From contig NZ_AP025463.1 in the NCBI RefSeq assembly GCF_024347335.1, positions 2,914,001 to 2,978,000 on the forward strand: a stretch of 64,000 nt of DNA, read 5' to 3'. The notes under the pieces were generated by a model. It was not told the origin of the DNA. It did no database searches and saw only the letters and a program-made list of their open reading frames with translations. This document shows, in pieces, positions 8,184-17,751 of this stretch. A program made the translations under genes and the position numbers. The stretch's first letter is position 1, and every line of letters begins with the position of its first letter. The stretch comes from Vibrio celticus (GTDB taxonomy: Bacteria > Pseudomonadota > Gammaproteobacteria > Enterobacterales > Vibrionaceae).

Positions 8184-9305
8184 TTAATCTTCTAAGTTTT
8201 CTACATCTATGCGATTTGCTTTATCAAGCACTGACGCTTTTGCACGAATCTTAGCTTCAAGTTTGTCGACAAGGTCATCGTTGTCGAAGCGCTCTTTCTG
8301 ACGCTTACCGTCTTCGTAGAAGGCACTCTTACGAGCACTACCAGCTAAACCTAAGTGAGACACTTCAGCTTCACCAGGGCCGTTAACCACACAACCGATG
8401 ATAGATACATCCATTGGAGTAATCACGTCTTCTAGGCGTTCTTCAAGGGCATTAACGGTGTTAATAACATCGAATTCTTGACGAGAACAGCTCGGGCACG
8501 CAATGAAGTTGATGCCACGCGAACGAATGCGCAAAGATTTAAGAATATCAAAGCCAACTTTGATCTCTTCAACAGGATCTGCCGCTAGCGAGATACGCAG
8601 CGTATCGCCGATACCTTCAGAAAGAAGCATACCTAAACCTACCGCTGACTTCACAGAGCCTGCACGCGCACCACCCGCTTCGGTAATGCCAAGGTGAAGA
8701 GGTTGATCAATCTGCTTAGCCAGCAAACGGTAAGAACCGACAGCAAGGAAGACATCAGACGCCTTAACGCTAACTTTGAATTGATCAAAGTTCAGACGAT
8801 CTAGGATATCGACGTGGCGCATTGCTGATTCAACAAGCGCTTCAGCTGTAGGTTCTGTGTATTTCTCTTGGATCTCTTTCTCAAGAGAACCGCCGTTAAC
8901 ACCAATACGAATCGGAATATTCATATCGCGTGCACAATCAACAACTGAGCGGATACGGCTTTCGTTACCGATGTTACCTGGGTTGATACGCAGACAGTCA
9001 ACGCCGTATTCCGCCACTTTAAGTGCGATACGGTAGTCGAAGTGAATATCAGCAACCAAAGGAACAGAGACCTGCTGCTTGATTAGCTTAAAGGCTTCAG
9101 CGGCATCCATAGTCGGTACAGATACGCGAACGATATCAGCGCCAACTTTTTCCAGAGCTCTAATTTGAGCAACGGTCGCGGCTACATCTGTTGTTCTTGT
9201 GTTGGTCATGGATTGCACAGCAATTGGTGCACCATCACCGATCGGCACATCACCCACATAAATACGGGTTGATTTGCGACGAATAATAGGAGATTCGTGT
9301 TGCAT
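8184..9305 (-). CDS. ispG: (E)-4-hydroxy-3-methylbut-2-enyl-diphosphate synthase IspG
   Basis: The 373-residue Fe-S enzyme performs the penultimate step of the MEP isoprenoid pathway. A TIM-barrel N-terminal half is followed by the cluster domain with CPSC and GCVVNGPGEA, which supply the three cysteine ligands of the 4Fe-4S cluster. It lies 7 bases after rodZ in an apparent rodZ-ispG(-hisS) operon. The dependence on Fe-S assembly fits the isc operon 9 kb away. Confidence 0.96.
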   Translation of the reverse strand: MQHESPIIRRKSTRIYVGDVPIGDGAPIAVQSMTNTRTTDVAATVAQIRALEKVGADIVRVSVPTMDAAEAFKLIKQQVSVPLVADIHFDYRIALKVAEYGVDCLRINPGNIGNESRIRSVVDCARDMNIPIRIGVNGGSLEKEIQEKYTEPTAEALVESAMRHVDILDRLNFDQFKVSVKASDVFLAVGSYRLLAKQIDQPLHLGITEAGGARAGSVKSAVGLGMLLSEGIGDTLRISLAADPVEEIKVGFDILKSLRIRSRGINFIACPSCSRQEFDVINTVNALEERLEDVITPMDVSIIGCVVNGPGEAEVSHLGLAGSARKSAFYEDGKRQKERFDNDDLVDKLEAKIRAKASVLDKANRIDVENLED

Positions 9306-9312
9306 ATTAACT

Positions 9313-10263
9313 CTAAGGTAAGGTTATTCTAGCTACTTTGCCTGAAGTATACCCAGAAAGGTCGACAGGTTCACTTGCAAATGTCATTGATACGCCTTCT
9401 GGCGCACCTAGAATCACTTTATATGGCGCAGTTCCTGATAGATTTAACGACTGACCTGCTTTTTTGATGCCAGTCGACAAGGTTTTACCCGTTGCATCTT
9501 TAACTTGGATCCAGCAATCAGCAGAGAACTGCATCACTAGTTCGTTGGCCACAGCTTCAGGAGCCGTGCTAGCTTCAGCTGCTTCTGCATTCGCAGCAAC
9601 TTCAGCAGTTGTCTCTGTTGCTTGTTGTGCAGGAGTTTCGTCAGCTGGAGTAACAGCATCTGAATTTTCTTCCGCATCGCTTATCGCAGCAAGGCCTTCT
9701 GCACCTTCAACAACAGAAGCACCCGCTTCGTTTTGTTCAGCTTCAATCACTTCCAAAGAGGTGAATTCAGGGGCAAGTGATTCTTCTACCGCTAGCTCTT
9801 CTGAGCTTTCAGTATTCGCTAAAGATTGAGATAGGGTGTCTTGCTGTTGGTTCTGCCACCACCAAAGTGAGGAGATACCCGCAATGACCGCAAAAATACT
9901 CCAAGTCAGGATCATAATACGGCTGTTGTGCTTCTCGGTTTTGGTCTTACGAGAAAAACTCAGCATTTCTTGCTCTTGATGCTGAGCATCACCGGCATGA
10001 TGCAGCGCACTCAATACGACTTTTTCGTCAAGATTGACGTATTTCGCGTATGAACGAATGTAGCCACGCATAAACGTCGCCACTTGATCTGACTCGAATT
10101 GGTTTTCTTCAATTTGTTGGATCAGCGTAACGCGAAGTTTTAAGCGATCAGAAATCTGCTTTTGCGTTAAACCAAGAGATTCTCGTTTGTTCTTAAGCAG
10201 CGTTCCCGCTTCCAAAGCTGGAGCTACGGTTTCTTGCGTTTGTGTATCTTGTTCTGTGTTCAT
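9313..10263 (-). CDS. rodZ: Cytoskeletal shape protein RodZ
   Basis: The 316-residue bitopic protein has a Cro/cI-type helix-turn-helix at about residues 20-90 (GLTQKQISDRLKLRVTLIQQIE), which binds MreB in the family. One membrane segment follows at about 115-137, then a low-complexity periplasmic linker rich in A, E and T (about 140-240), and a C-terminal beta domain starting near ELVMQFSADCWIQV. RodZ couples MreB filaments to the cell-wall elongation machinery. It heads the run into ispG and hisS. Confidence 0.92.
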   Translation of the reverse strand: MNTEQDTQTQETVAPALEAGTLLKNKRESLGLTQKQISDRLKLRVTLIQQIEENQFESDQVATFMRGYIRSYAKYVNLDEKVVLSALHHAGDAQHQEQEMLSFSRKTKTEKHNSRIMILTWSIFAVIAGISSLWWWQNQQQDTLSQSLANTESSEELAVEESLAPEFTSLEVIEAEQNEAGASVVEGAEGLAAISDAEENSDAVTPADETPAQQATETTAEVAANAEAAEASTAPEAVANELVMQFSADCWIQVKDATGKTLSTGIKKAGQSLNLSGTAPYKVILGAPEGVSMTFASEPVDLSGYTSGKVARITLP

Positions 10264-10656
10264 AGAGAGTGAACTTCTAAAGTATTATCGCAGGTTGAGG
10301 AGAGCGTTTTCTTATTGTCGTTTAAGCTCAATCTAACAACCCACGTTATGTGGAATTTTTCCTGCTATCTAAATCATCAACCCTTAAAGGCGAACATCAT
10401 TCATTTGTTATGGATGACCTTCTCAGGAAGCTAGTTTATCAAGTAGCCAACCTAAATAGACATATTGATGATCAGTAGCAAGCGAGCACTTAAATTAATT
10501 TAAGATTAGTTAATCATAAGCTAATGCCATTACAAGGCAAAAACACTTTAAACAAAATTTACCGTCAGCTCATGGTTTTGTCCAAAATTTGACGAAAAAT
10601 GTAAGAAAGCGTGGGCAAGAAGTCCAAAAAATCAAAAACTGTACCCCAGAAAAGCA
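10264..10656. other. Intergenic region upstream of rodZ
   Basis: About 390 AT-rich bases lie between the rlmN terminator and the rodZ start and should hold the rodZ-ispG promoter. No protein-like frame or RNA gene was seen. A short imperfect direct repeat (CAAAATTTACCGTCA near 10553 and CAAAATTTGACG near 10582) is present. Confidence 0.4.
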
Positions 10657-10685
10657 ACAAGCCAGAAGTAAGACTTCTGGCTTGT
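10657..10685 (-). terminator. Stem-loop after rlmN
   Basis: ACAAGCCAGAAGT and ACTTCTGGCTTGT form a perfect 13-bp stem with a 3-base loop. On the minus strand the following TGCTTTTCT is a weak U-tract. It starts 19 bases past the rlmN stop. Confidence 0.7.
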
Positions 10686-10703
10686 TTAGGTTCTAATCGC
10701 GTT

Positions 10704-11846
10704 TTATACCGCTTTTACTTCAATCACACCACCGGCAATCAAGTTCGCTTCAGAGGCTGCTTTGATCATTTTGGTGCGTTTGGTTCTATCAATCACATCA
10801 CCGACTAACTGACCACACGCGGCATCAATATCATCACCACGAGTCTTACGAACGGTTACTGTGTAGTTGTATTCCATCAGCGTTTTTTGGAAGCGATCAA
10901 TACGAGAGTTGCTTGGCTTCTTATAAGGCGAACCCGGGTAAGGGTTGAATGGAATCAAGTTGATCTTACAAGGCGTCTCTTTCATTAGCTCTGCAAGTTC
11001 ACGTGCGTGGTCCATGTCGTCATTCACATGATCCAATAGCACGTACTCAACCGTTACTTTACCGCGGTTAGCATTTGAAGATGCAATGTAACGACGAACA
11101 GATGCTAGGAAGTCTTGGATATCCCAACGGTCGTTGATCGGCATGATTTGGCTACGTAGTGCATCGTTTGGCGCATGTAGAGAAATAGCCAATGCGACAT
11201 CGATGTTGTCTGTCATTTGGTCAAGGCCAGAAACAACACCAGAAGTTGATACGGTTACACGACGCTTAGACAGTGCGAAACCTAGATCATCAAGCATGAT
11301 TTCTAATGATGGCATTAGGTTCTTCATGTTCAATAGAGGTTCGCCCATACCCATCATTACAACGTTAGTAATTGGACGGCGACCGGTTTCTTTTTCTAAG
11401 CCGATTTCGCGAGATGCACGCCAGATTTGGCCAACAATCTCTGAAACTTTTAGGTTACGGTTAAAGCCTTGTTGAGCTGTAGAGCAGAACTTACATTCAA
11501 GAGCACAACCAACCTGTGAAGATACACACAGCGTCGCACGGTCACCATCTGGGATGTATACCGTTTCAACGTCTTGGTCGCCAACGCTCATCGCCCATTT
11601 AATTGTGCCATCTGAAGAGTGTTGAGCTTCAGAAACAACAGGTGCCACAATTTCACAGCGACGTTGAAGTTTCTCACGTAACTTTTTGTTGATGTTGTTC
11701 ATTTGTTCGAAGTCATCGACACCGAAGTGATAAATCCACTTCATCACTTGCTCTGCTCGAAACGCTTTCTCATTCAGTTCTTCTGTGAAAAATTTACGAA
11801 GACCTTTACGATCAAAATCGAGTAGATTGACTTTAGCTGTGGTCAT
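10704..11846 (-). CDS. rlmN: Dual-specificity 23S rRNA/tRNA A-C2 methyltransferase RlmN
   Basis: The radical-SAM enzyme methylates C2 of A2503 in 23S rRNA and A37 in several tRNAs. The cluster motif CALECKFC is present, as are the methyl-carrying cysteine near the C-terminus in DDIDAACGQL and the glycine-rich MMGMGEPLLN. The ATG at 11846 gives the conserved start MTTAKVNLLDFDRKG and has GAGAGG just upstream; a TTG four codons earlier lacks family support. The product is 380 residues. Confidence 0.96.
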   Translation of the reverse strand: MTTAKVNLLDFDRKGLRKFFTEELNEKAFRAEQVMKWIYHFGVDDFEQMNNINKKLREKLQRRCEIVAPVVSEAQHSSDGTIKWAMSVGDQDVETVYIPDGDRATLCVSSQVGCALECKFCSTAQQGFNRNLKVSEIVGQIWRASREIGLEKETGRRPITNVVMMGMGEPLLNMKNLMPSLEIMLDDLGFALSKRRVTVSTSGVVSGLDQMTDNIDVALAISLHAPNDALRSQIMPINDRWDIQDFLASVRRYIASSNANRGKVTVEYVLLDHVNDDMDHARELAELMKETPCKINLIPFNPYPGSPYKKPSNSRIDRFQKTLMEYNYTVTVRKTRGDDIDAACGQLVGDVIDRTKRTKMIKAASEANLIAGGVIEVKAV

Positions 11847-12012
11847 GATGCCTCTCAATGACGGAACAATAATTAAGGGCGCGAATTGTACAGGCTTTAC
11901 GCAACTTCAACAAGCATTGTAAAACCCTGTGTTTATTAAGACATTCAAACTTAAGCGATTAAAACTTGAACAATTGTGCTTATCGGCCTGATATTAGCCA
12001 ATTTAAACAAAA

Positions 12013-12050
12013 GATTCCCGTTTACGCTCCTTCGTCGCTTTCGGGAATGA
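12013..12050. repeat. Palindromic intergenic repeat of the type common in vibrios
   Basis: ATTCCCG at 12014-12020 and CGGGAAT at 12042-12048 frame an inner ACG/CGT pair and a CTCCTT centre. Similar AT-TCCCG...CGGGAAT hairpins are, from memory, dispersed between genes in Vibrio genomes. It sits between rlmN and ndk without a U-tract, so it is not a terminator. Confidence 0.45.
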
Positions 12051-12085
12051 CGACCAAATTGATTATCGAGAGCGTAAATCCACTT

Positions 12086-12116
12086 ACAAAAAAGGCCTCA
12101 CCGAAGTGAAGCCTTT
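12086..12116 (-). terminator. Rho-independent terminator after ndk
   Basis: On the minus strand AAAGGC-TTCAC pairs with GTGAG-GCCTTT around a TTCG tetraloop and is followed by four U residues. It begins about 20 bases past the ndk stop. Confidence 0.88.
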
Positions 12117-12136
12117 AGAATCATTTGCTGTGCCGA

Positions 12137-12571
12137 TTATTGAGCTGGGCGTGGGCAAATTTCAGATTCTGGGAAGAAGAATTCGATTTCGCGAGCTGCA
12201 GACTCAGGGCTGTCGCTGCCGTGTACTGAGTTGTAACGCATGCTGATTGCGTAGTCAGCACGGATAGTGCCACATGCCGCTTCTTCTGGGTTTGTTTTAC
12301 CCATAAGCTCACGGTAACGAGCGATAGCGTTTTCGCCTTCAAGCACTTGAACCATGATAGGACCAGAAGTCATAAACTCTTTAAGAGCCGGGAAGAACTC
12401 TTTACCTTCGTGTTCAGCGTAGAAGCCACTCGCTTGCTCTTCAGTTAGACGAACCATCTTAGCAGCAATAATTTCTAGGCCTGCTTTTTCGATACGGTGG
12501 TAGATTTCACCAACAAGGTTACGCTTAACTGCATCCGGCTTAACAATTGAGAACGTTCTTTCTAGAGCCAT
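12137..12571 (-). CDS. ndk: Nucleoside-diphosphate kinase
   Basis: The 144-residue protein is full length. It transfers the terminal phosphate between nucleoside triphosphates and diphosphates through phospho-histidine H117, seen in the signature NSVHGSDSPESA. The N-terminal ERTFSIVKPDAVKRN motif is intact. It lies between pepB and rlmN as in related gammaproteobacteria and has its own terminator. Confidence 0.97.
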   Translation of the reverse strand: MALERTFSIVKPDAVKRNLVGEIYHRIEKAGLEIIAAKMVRLTEEQASGFYAEHEGKEFFPALKEFMTSGPIMVQVLEGENAIARYRELMGKTNPEEAACGTIRADYAISMRYNSVHGSDSPESAAREIEFFFPESEICPRPAQ

Positions 12572-12677
12572 AGGGATTCCTTCACTTCATTTTTTTGTTA
12601 TTAAATACTGAAATTACTGAGATCTTTCGATCTGAGCTTTATGAATGAGCGGCACAAAATACCGCTCATCCTTATTA

Positions 12678-13973
12678 TTATTTTGCTTGGTCGATAAGAA
12701 GACGAGCCAGTGTGCGAACGCCCATACCCGTTGCGCCTGCCGCCCACTTGTCACTTGCTGACTTACGGTAAGTACCCGCGCAATCCATATGAATCCAACC
12801 TTTTTTGTAATCATCTACAAAGTAAGAAAGGAATGCCGCTGCTGTACTTGCACCCGGTGTGTAATCACCCGTGCTGATGTTTGAAAGATCAGCAAAGTTT
12901 GAAGGCAACATACCACGGTGGAAATCAGCAAGAGGCAGCGGCCATAAGCCTTCTTTCTCTTGGTTTGCCGCCGTTAGCGCTTGGTGAGATAACTCATCAT
13001 CAAAGCTTAATAGTGCATGGTAGTCGTTACCTAGTGCGTTTTTAGCCGCGCCTGTTAGTGTTGCACAATCGATGATCAGCTCTGGGCTTTGTGCACTTGC
13101 GTACATTAGGCCATCAGCCAGCACCAAGCGACCTTCCGCATCGGTGTTCATGATCTCAACTGTCTTACCGTTTTTGTAGGTAATGATATCGCCAAGCTTC
13201 AATGCGCGACCAGAGATCATGTTCTCTGCACAACATAAGATAAGCTTGATGCGCTTGTTCAGACCACGTTCAATCGCAAGACCTAAACCACCCGTAATCG
13301 TTGCTGCACCACCCATGTCAGCTTTCATTGCTGTCATGAATTGGCCTGGTTTGATGCTGTAACCGCCCGAATCGAACGTAATACCTTTACCGACTAAACA
13401 AGCAAATACAGGTGCGTTTTCGTCGCCAGTTGGGTTGAAGTCCAGTTGCAGCATTGCTGATGTACGCTCAGAGCCGCGGCCGACCGCGTAGATGCCTTCC
13501 CAACCTTCTGTTAGTAGATCTTTGTCTTTAACGATCTTCGCTTTAACAGTGCCCGCTGGCGCCACTGACTTGATGTATTCAGCAGCCATGGTCGCAAGTT
13601 GGCGAGGTGCCACTTCTTCAGCGGTTTTATTGATAATGTCACGCGTCCAGTCAGTTGCGCGAATACGAGCTTCAAGCTCTGTTTGATCGGCTTCTGAAAG
13701 TGCATCCCATTCCAATGCATTCTTTTTCTTTGGTCCACGGTAGCCTTGGTAGAAAGCCCAAACGCTTTCTAGATCCCAACCTTCACCACGAAGTGAAACG
13801 AATGCGATACCTTGTCCGTCAAGCGTACGACCCGCACGTTGAACTGCGCCTAGATCGTGGCCTTCACCAATGTGAATTGTCGCTCCCGCTTCTGAGAACG
13901 ATAAAATAGCTCTTACTCCCCACTGAGGCTGGGCAGCTTCTTGACTTAAAAATACTGACATCTGTGTAGACAT
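12678..13973 (-). CDS. pepB: Aminopeptidase B (PepB, M17 family)
   Basis: The 431-residue cytosolic leucyl aminopeptidase has the M17 signature NTDAEGRLVLADGL and the metal-binding KGITFDSGGYSIKP segment. PepB releases N-terminal residues during peptide turnover. The ATG at 13973 has AAGGAG upstream. A bidirectional terminator separates it from iscX, so it is probably transcribed from its own promoter although it follows the isc operon. Confidence 0.94.
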   Translation of the reverse strand: MSTQMSVFLSQEAAQPQWGVRAILSFSEAGATIHIGEGHDLGAVQRAGRTLDGQGIAFVSLRGEGWDLESVWAFYQGYRGPKKKNALEWDALSEADQTELEARIRATDWTRDIINKTAEEVAPRQLATMAAEYIKSVAPAGTVKAKIVKDKDLLTEGWEGIYAVGRGSERTSAMLQLDFNPTGDENAPVFACLVGKGITFDSGGYSIKPGQFMTAMKADMGGAATITGGLGLAIERGLNKRIKLILCCAENMISGRALKLGDIITYKNGKTVEIMNTDAEGRLVLADGLMYASAQSPELIIDCATLTGAAKNALGNDYHALLSFDDELSHQALTAANQEKEGLWPLPLADFHRGMLPSNFADLSNISTGDYTPGASTAAAFLSYFVDDYKKGWIHMDCAGTYRKSASDKWAAGATGMGVRTLARLLIDQAK

Positions 13974-14070
13974 GATTTCTCCTTGTCATGAACCACTTCG
14001 AGAGTGTGATTCTGATTATTTTTTATTAGTGCACTGATGTTAGCATTATGTAGGAGGAAAATGTCATTTT

Positions 14071-14103
14071 GATAAAAAAACGGACCATAAGGTCCGCTTT
14101 TTT
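14071..14103 (-). terminator. Bidirectional terminator of the isc operon
   Basis: CGGACC and GGTCCG pair around an ATAA loop with A7 on the left and T7 on the right, so it can act on both strands. It lies between iscX and pepB. Confidence 0.88.
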
Positions 14104-14179
14104 TAGTAAGAATTGTTAACTTGGCTGCGTTTTATATTGGACTGATGCCAACCCGCGACCAAATCATCAGATAAGAGGA

Positions 14180-14380
14180 TTAATCCATCTCATCCATCCA
14201 GCACAAAATAATAGCCTCTAAGATTTTTTCATTCGAGTGGTTAGGCTCGTCATCAAACTCTTCAAGGTCTAGCACCCATTGATGCAGATCGGTAAAACGT
14301 ACCGTTTTAGGATCAGTATCAGGGTACAAATCACATAGCTCAATTGCGATGTCTCGCGAATCAATCCACTTCAAGTTCAT
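14180..14380 (-). CDS. iscX: Fe-S assembly accessory protein IscX
   Basis: The 66-residue acidic protein matches the family length. The opening MNLKWIDSRDIAIELCDLYPDTDP and the closing EAIILCWMDEMD with many D and E residues are typical of IscX (YfhJ). IscX binds iron and IscS and tunes cysteine desulfurase activity. It is the last gene of the isc operon. Confidence 0.95.
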   Translation of the reverse strand: MNLKWIDSRDIAIELCDLYPDTDPKTVRFTDLHQWVLDLEEFDDEPNHSNEKILEAIILCWMDEMD

Positions 14381-14498
14381 AACACTTCCTTATATTTATT
14401 AGCGACGCTCTGTCACCTTTTATGATCTATATTCTAGGCCAGTTTTTTTAAACCGTTATCTCAGTCATGGCGAAACCACCATGACTGTAGAGAAGTTC

Positions 14499-14837
14499 TT
14501 AGTGATCTTCAGACGCTAGGTTCAATGTGTACTTTGGAATCTCTACTACAAGATCTTCGTTAGCCACTTTTGCTTGGCAACCAAGGCGAGATTCCATCTC
14601 TAAGCCCCATGCCTTATCTAGCATGTCGTCTTCTAGGTCATCACTCTCTTCTAAAGAATCGAAGCCTTCACGAATCACGACGTGACATGTTGTACATGCA
14701 CACGATTTTTCACATGCGTGTTCAATACCAATACCGGCCTTCAATGCAACATCAAGAACCGTCTCACCAGTTTTTGCTTCTAAAACAGCGCCTTCTGGAC
14801 ATAGATCTTCGTGAGGTAAAACAATAATCTTTGGCAT
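14499..14837 (-). CDS. fdx: 2Fe-2S ferredoxin of the ISC system
   Basis: The 112-residue adrenodoxin-type ferredoxin has cluster ligands C42, C48, C51 and C87 (within HACEKSCACTTCH and GCQAK). It supplies electrons during cluster assembly on IscU. It lies 20 bases after hscA and ahead of iscX, the standard operon position. Confidence 0.96.
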   Translation of the reverse strand: MPKIIVLPHEDLCPEGAVLEAKTGETVLDVALKAGIGIEHACEKSCACTTCHVVIREGFDSLEESDDLEDDMLDKAWGLEMESRLGCQAKVANEDLVVEIPKYTLNLASEDH

Positions 14838-14857
14838 GTTTATCTATTCTCTAACTA

Positions 14858-16708
14858 TTAAATATTATCGACTGACTGACCTGACAGTGCAGCACGAATT
14901 GATTTATCCATACGACGAGAAGCAAAGTCTTGGCTCGCTTTGTCGGTATTCTTAATTTCTAGTTCAATGGCATCAGCGTTGTCGCCATTACGCACTTCAA
15001 TCAGTGCTTCAATCGCTTGAACAAGTTGTTGTTTGCCTTGCTCATCAAGCAGCTCGTCACCGTCGGCTTGCATTGCAGCGATAAGGCCTTCGATCACGCG
15101 ATCCGCTTCTACGCGTTGCTCAGCAAGAGCACGCGCTTGCATGTCTTCTTTTGCAAACGTCATCGAGTCTTTCAGCATGCTAGCCACTTCGTTGTCGCTT
15201 AGACCGTAAGAAGGCTTAACTTGGATTTCAGCTTGAACGCCAGTGCTCTTCTCCATTGCGGTAACCGATAGCAGGCCATCAGCATCTACTTGGTAAGTAA
15301 CACGAATATGAGCTGCCCCTGCAGTCATCGGCGGAATGCCTTTCAAAGCAAATCGAGCCAGTGAACGACAGTCGTCAACCATCTCACGTTCACCTTGAAC
15401 GGTGTGTACTGTCATTGCAGTTTGACCGTCTTTGAACGTGGTAAATTCTTGTGCGCGAGCAACTGGAATCGTGGTATTACGAGGGATGATCTTTTCTACC
15501 AAGCCGCCCATGGTTTCGATACCTAGAGACAGAGGGATAACGTCAAGTAGTAGCATTTCTGAGTCAGGCTTATTACCGACTAAGATATCCGCTTGAATCG
15601 ATGCACCAATCGCAACCACTTCATCAGGGTTAATGCTGGTTAGTGGCGTACGACCAAAGAAGTCACCGACCATTTCACGTACAAGTAATGTGCGAGTTGA
15701 ACCGCCAACCATCACGACTTCTAGTACTTCATCCGCGTCTACTTCCGCATCTTTTAGTGCACGACGGCATGAAAGCAGTGTTTTCTTAACCAGCGGTTTG
15801 ATGATCTCTTCAAACTCTTCACGAGTTAATGAACCAGACCAACCTAGTACGTCAACATCAACGCTTTCCGCTTCAGATAAGCCAATCTTCGCTTCCGTTG
15901 CGGCGTCTAGAAGAATACGATTCTGCTCTGCTGTTAGCTCAGATAAGCCCATTTGTTCTTGGAAATGATCCGCAACTAAATGGTCAAAGTCGTCGCCACC
16001 TAATGCAGAGTCACCACCTGTTGCTAAAACTTCGAAGACGCCTTTCGATAGGCGTAGGATAGAGATATCAAATGTACCACCACCTAAGTCATAAACAGCA
16101 ATTACTCCTTCTTTACCTGAATCCAGGCCGTAAGCAATCGCAGCAGCAGTCGGTTCATTAAGAAGACGTAACACGTGAAGACCAGCAAGTTGCGCCGCGT
16201 CTTTAGTACCAGCACGCTGTGCATCATCAAAGTAAGCAGGAACGGTAATAACAGCACCAGACAGCTCACCACCGAGTGTTGACTCAGCACGTTGACCTAG
16301 CGCTCGCAGAATGTCTGCAGATACTTGAATTGGGTTCTTGTTACCTTGCTCTGTGCGAATCACAGGCAAACCATTATCACTTTCTTCAAATTGATATGGC
16401 AGAGATGGGTATCGCTGTTGAATATCTGACAGTGAACGACCGATTAGTCGCTTAACTGAGATAATGGTATTTTTAGGATCTGTCTGTGCATTTGCACGAG
16501 CTTCATCACCAGTCGTGTACGACTCTGACGTATAGTGAACAACGGAAGGAAGAATACTGCGACCTTGTTGATCAACCAGTGTGCTCGCCTCACCACTGCG
16601 CACTGCCGCAACCAATGAGTTTGTTGTACCTAAATCAATACCCACAGCAAGCTTGTGCTGGTGAGGAGCGGCGCTTTGCCCTGGTTCTGCAATCTGAAGT
16701 AGTGCCAT
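14858..16708 (-). CDS. hscA: Hsp70-type Fe-S chaperone HscA
   Basis: At 616 residues it matches E. coli HscA in length. The nucleotide-binding domain starts AVGIDLGTTNSLVA and includes VYDLGGGTFDISIL. The substrate-binding domain follows from about residue 390. HscA with HscB acts on IscU at its LPPVK motif to release the assembled cluster. The hscB stop and hscA start are 22 bases apart. Confidence 0.97.
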   Translation of the reverse strand: MALLQIAEPGQSAAPHQHKLAVGIDLGTTNSLVAAVRSGEASTLVDQQGRSILPSVVHYTSESYTTGDEARANAQTDPKNTIISVKRLIGRSLSDIQQRYPSLPYQFEESDNGLPVIRTEQGNKNPIQVSADILRALGQRAESTLGGELSGAVITVPAYFDDAQRAGTKDAAQLAGLHVLRLLNEPTAAAIAYGLDSGKEGVIAVYDLGGGTFDISILRLSKGVFEVLATGGDSALGGDDFDHLVADHFQEQMGLSELTAEQNRILLDAATEAKIGLSEAESVDVDVLGWSGSLTREEFEEIIKPLVKKTLLSCRRALKDAEVDADEVLEVVMVGGSTRTLLVREMVGDFFGRTPLTSINPDEVVAIGASIQADILVGNKPDSEMLLLDVIPLSLGIETMGGLVEKIIPRNTTIPVARAQEFTTFKDGQTAMTVHTVQGEREMVDDCRSLARFALKGIPPMTAGAAHIRVTYQVDADGLLSVTAMEKSTGVQAEIQVKPSYGLSDNEVASMLKDSMTFAKEDMQARALAEQRVEADRVIEGLIAAMQADGDELLDEQGKQQLVQAIEALIEVRNGDNADAIELEIKNTDKASQDFASRRMDKSIRAALSGQSVDNI

Positions 16709-16730
16709 GGATGTGTCCTTGTTATACGAA

Positions 16731-17246
16731 CTAGCCGATCAGACGATCTTCAACTAACTCGATTTCATTCTTTAATTTTGCAATAAACTTAAGCTTTCTT
16801 ACTCGGTCTGCAGCTTCTAACCAAGCCTCACTGTCTAGTTCTTGTTGGATAGCGCTTAATTGTTGTTTATACATTTTGCTAACCTTTCCTTCAAATGCAA
16901 ACAAAGCATCTTCAGGATCAGAACTGTCGGCGATGTCTTCAAGCTCTTCACGCAATTCCATTTGCTCCATTAGGAACATAGGATCTTGCAGGGTCTGCTG
17001 CTCACCACGAATATCCTCACCATGTTGCACTAACAGGTATTCAGCTCGGCTGATTGGATTCTTCAACACCTGGTACGCATCGTTAATTTGCGCAGCTTTT
17101 TGCACGGCTAATAGGCGATCACGCTCAGAAGCTGTAGCAAATTTATCAGGGTGGAATTGGCGTTGCAGATCTCTAAACTGAGAAGAAAGAAGGCTACCAT
17201 CCAGTTGAAACTGAAGTGGTAGCCCAAATAATTCGAAATGATTCAT
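16731..17246 (-). CDS. hscB: J-domain co-chaperone HscB
   Basis: The 171-residue protein has an N-terminal J domain with the HPD motif in QRQFHPDKFATASE, then a three-helix IscU-binding domain rich in L and E. It recruits IscU to HscA and stimulates its ATPase. The length and position are standard. Confidence 0.96.
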   Translation of the reverse strand: MNHFELFGLPLQFQLDGSLLSSQFRDLQRQFHPDKFATASERDRLLAVQKAAQINDAYQVLKNPISRAEYLLVQHGEDIRGEQQTLQDPMFLMEQMELREELEDIADSSDPEDALFAFEGKVSKMYKQQLSAIQQELDSEAWLEAADRVRKLKFIAKLKNEIELVEDRLIG

Positions 17247-17330
17247 GTAACGGTGGTCCTAAGTTTAGGCTCTTCAATCAGAGCCTAATTTTATTCTTCG
17301 CTCACTATAAACGCTTAACGATTGAAGCGT

Positions 17331-17654
17331 TTATACGTTGAAGCTCTCACCACAACCACATTCGCCTTTCGCGTTAGGGTTGTTGAATTCAAAACCTTCG
17401 TTTAGGCCTTCTTTTACGTAATCAAGCTCAGTACCGTCTAGGTAAACTAGGCTCTTTGGATCAATGATGACCTTAACACCTGAATGCTCAAACACTTCGT
17501 CTTCTTCGTTAAGCTCGTCAACGAATTCCAGTACATACGCCATACCCGAACAGCCAGTAGTTTTTACCGCTAAGCGCAACCCGATACCTTTACCTCGGTT
17601 ATCTAGGAAAGCTTGAACTCGGCTTGCTGCCGTATCTGTCATGGTGATGGCCAT
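17331..17654 (-). CDS. iscA: A-type Fe-S carrier IscA
   Basis: The 107-residue protein has the three conserved cysteines of the A-type carriers, C35 in KTTGCSGMAY and the C-terminal pair in GECGCGESF. It receives clusters or iron and passes them to apo-proteins. It lies between iscU and hscB. Confidence 0.96.
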   Translation of the reverse strand: MAITMTDTAASRVQAFLDNRGKGIGLRLAVKTTGCSGMAYVLEFVDELNEEDEVFEHSGVKVIIDPKSLVYLDGTELDYVKEGLNEGFEFNNPNAKGECGCGESFNV

Positions 17655-17751
17655 ACTACAACCTTGTGTTTTATATAAATTGAGAACTCAGGGGGAGCAC
17701 AAAGGATGCTCCCAAATATTGCTTATTTTTTGTGATTACTTAATGAAACGA

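Noticed and set aside
10264..10703. Missing pilF between rlmN and rodZ
   Set aside because: Pseudomonas has pilF there but E. coli does not, and no remnant is visible, so absence is not notable.
10611..10808. Small plus-strand frame across the rlmN terminator
   Set aside because: It runs through the rlmN hairpin and antisense to the conserved rlmN C-terminus; composition is not protein-like.
12121..12342. Minus-strand frame overlapping ndk
   Set aside because: It is a shifted frame of the ndk coding sequence with no ribosome site.
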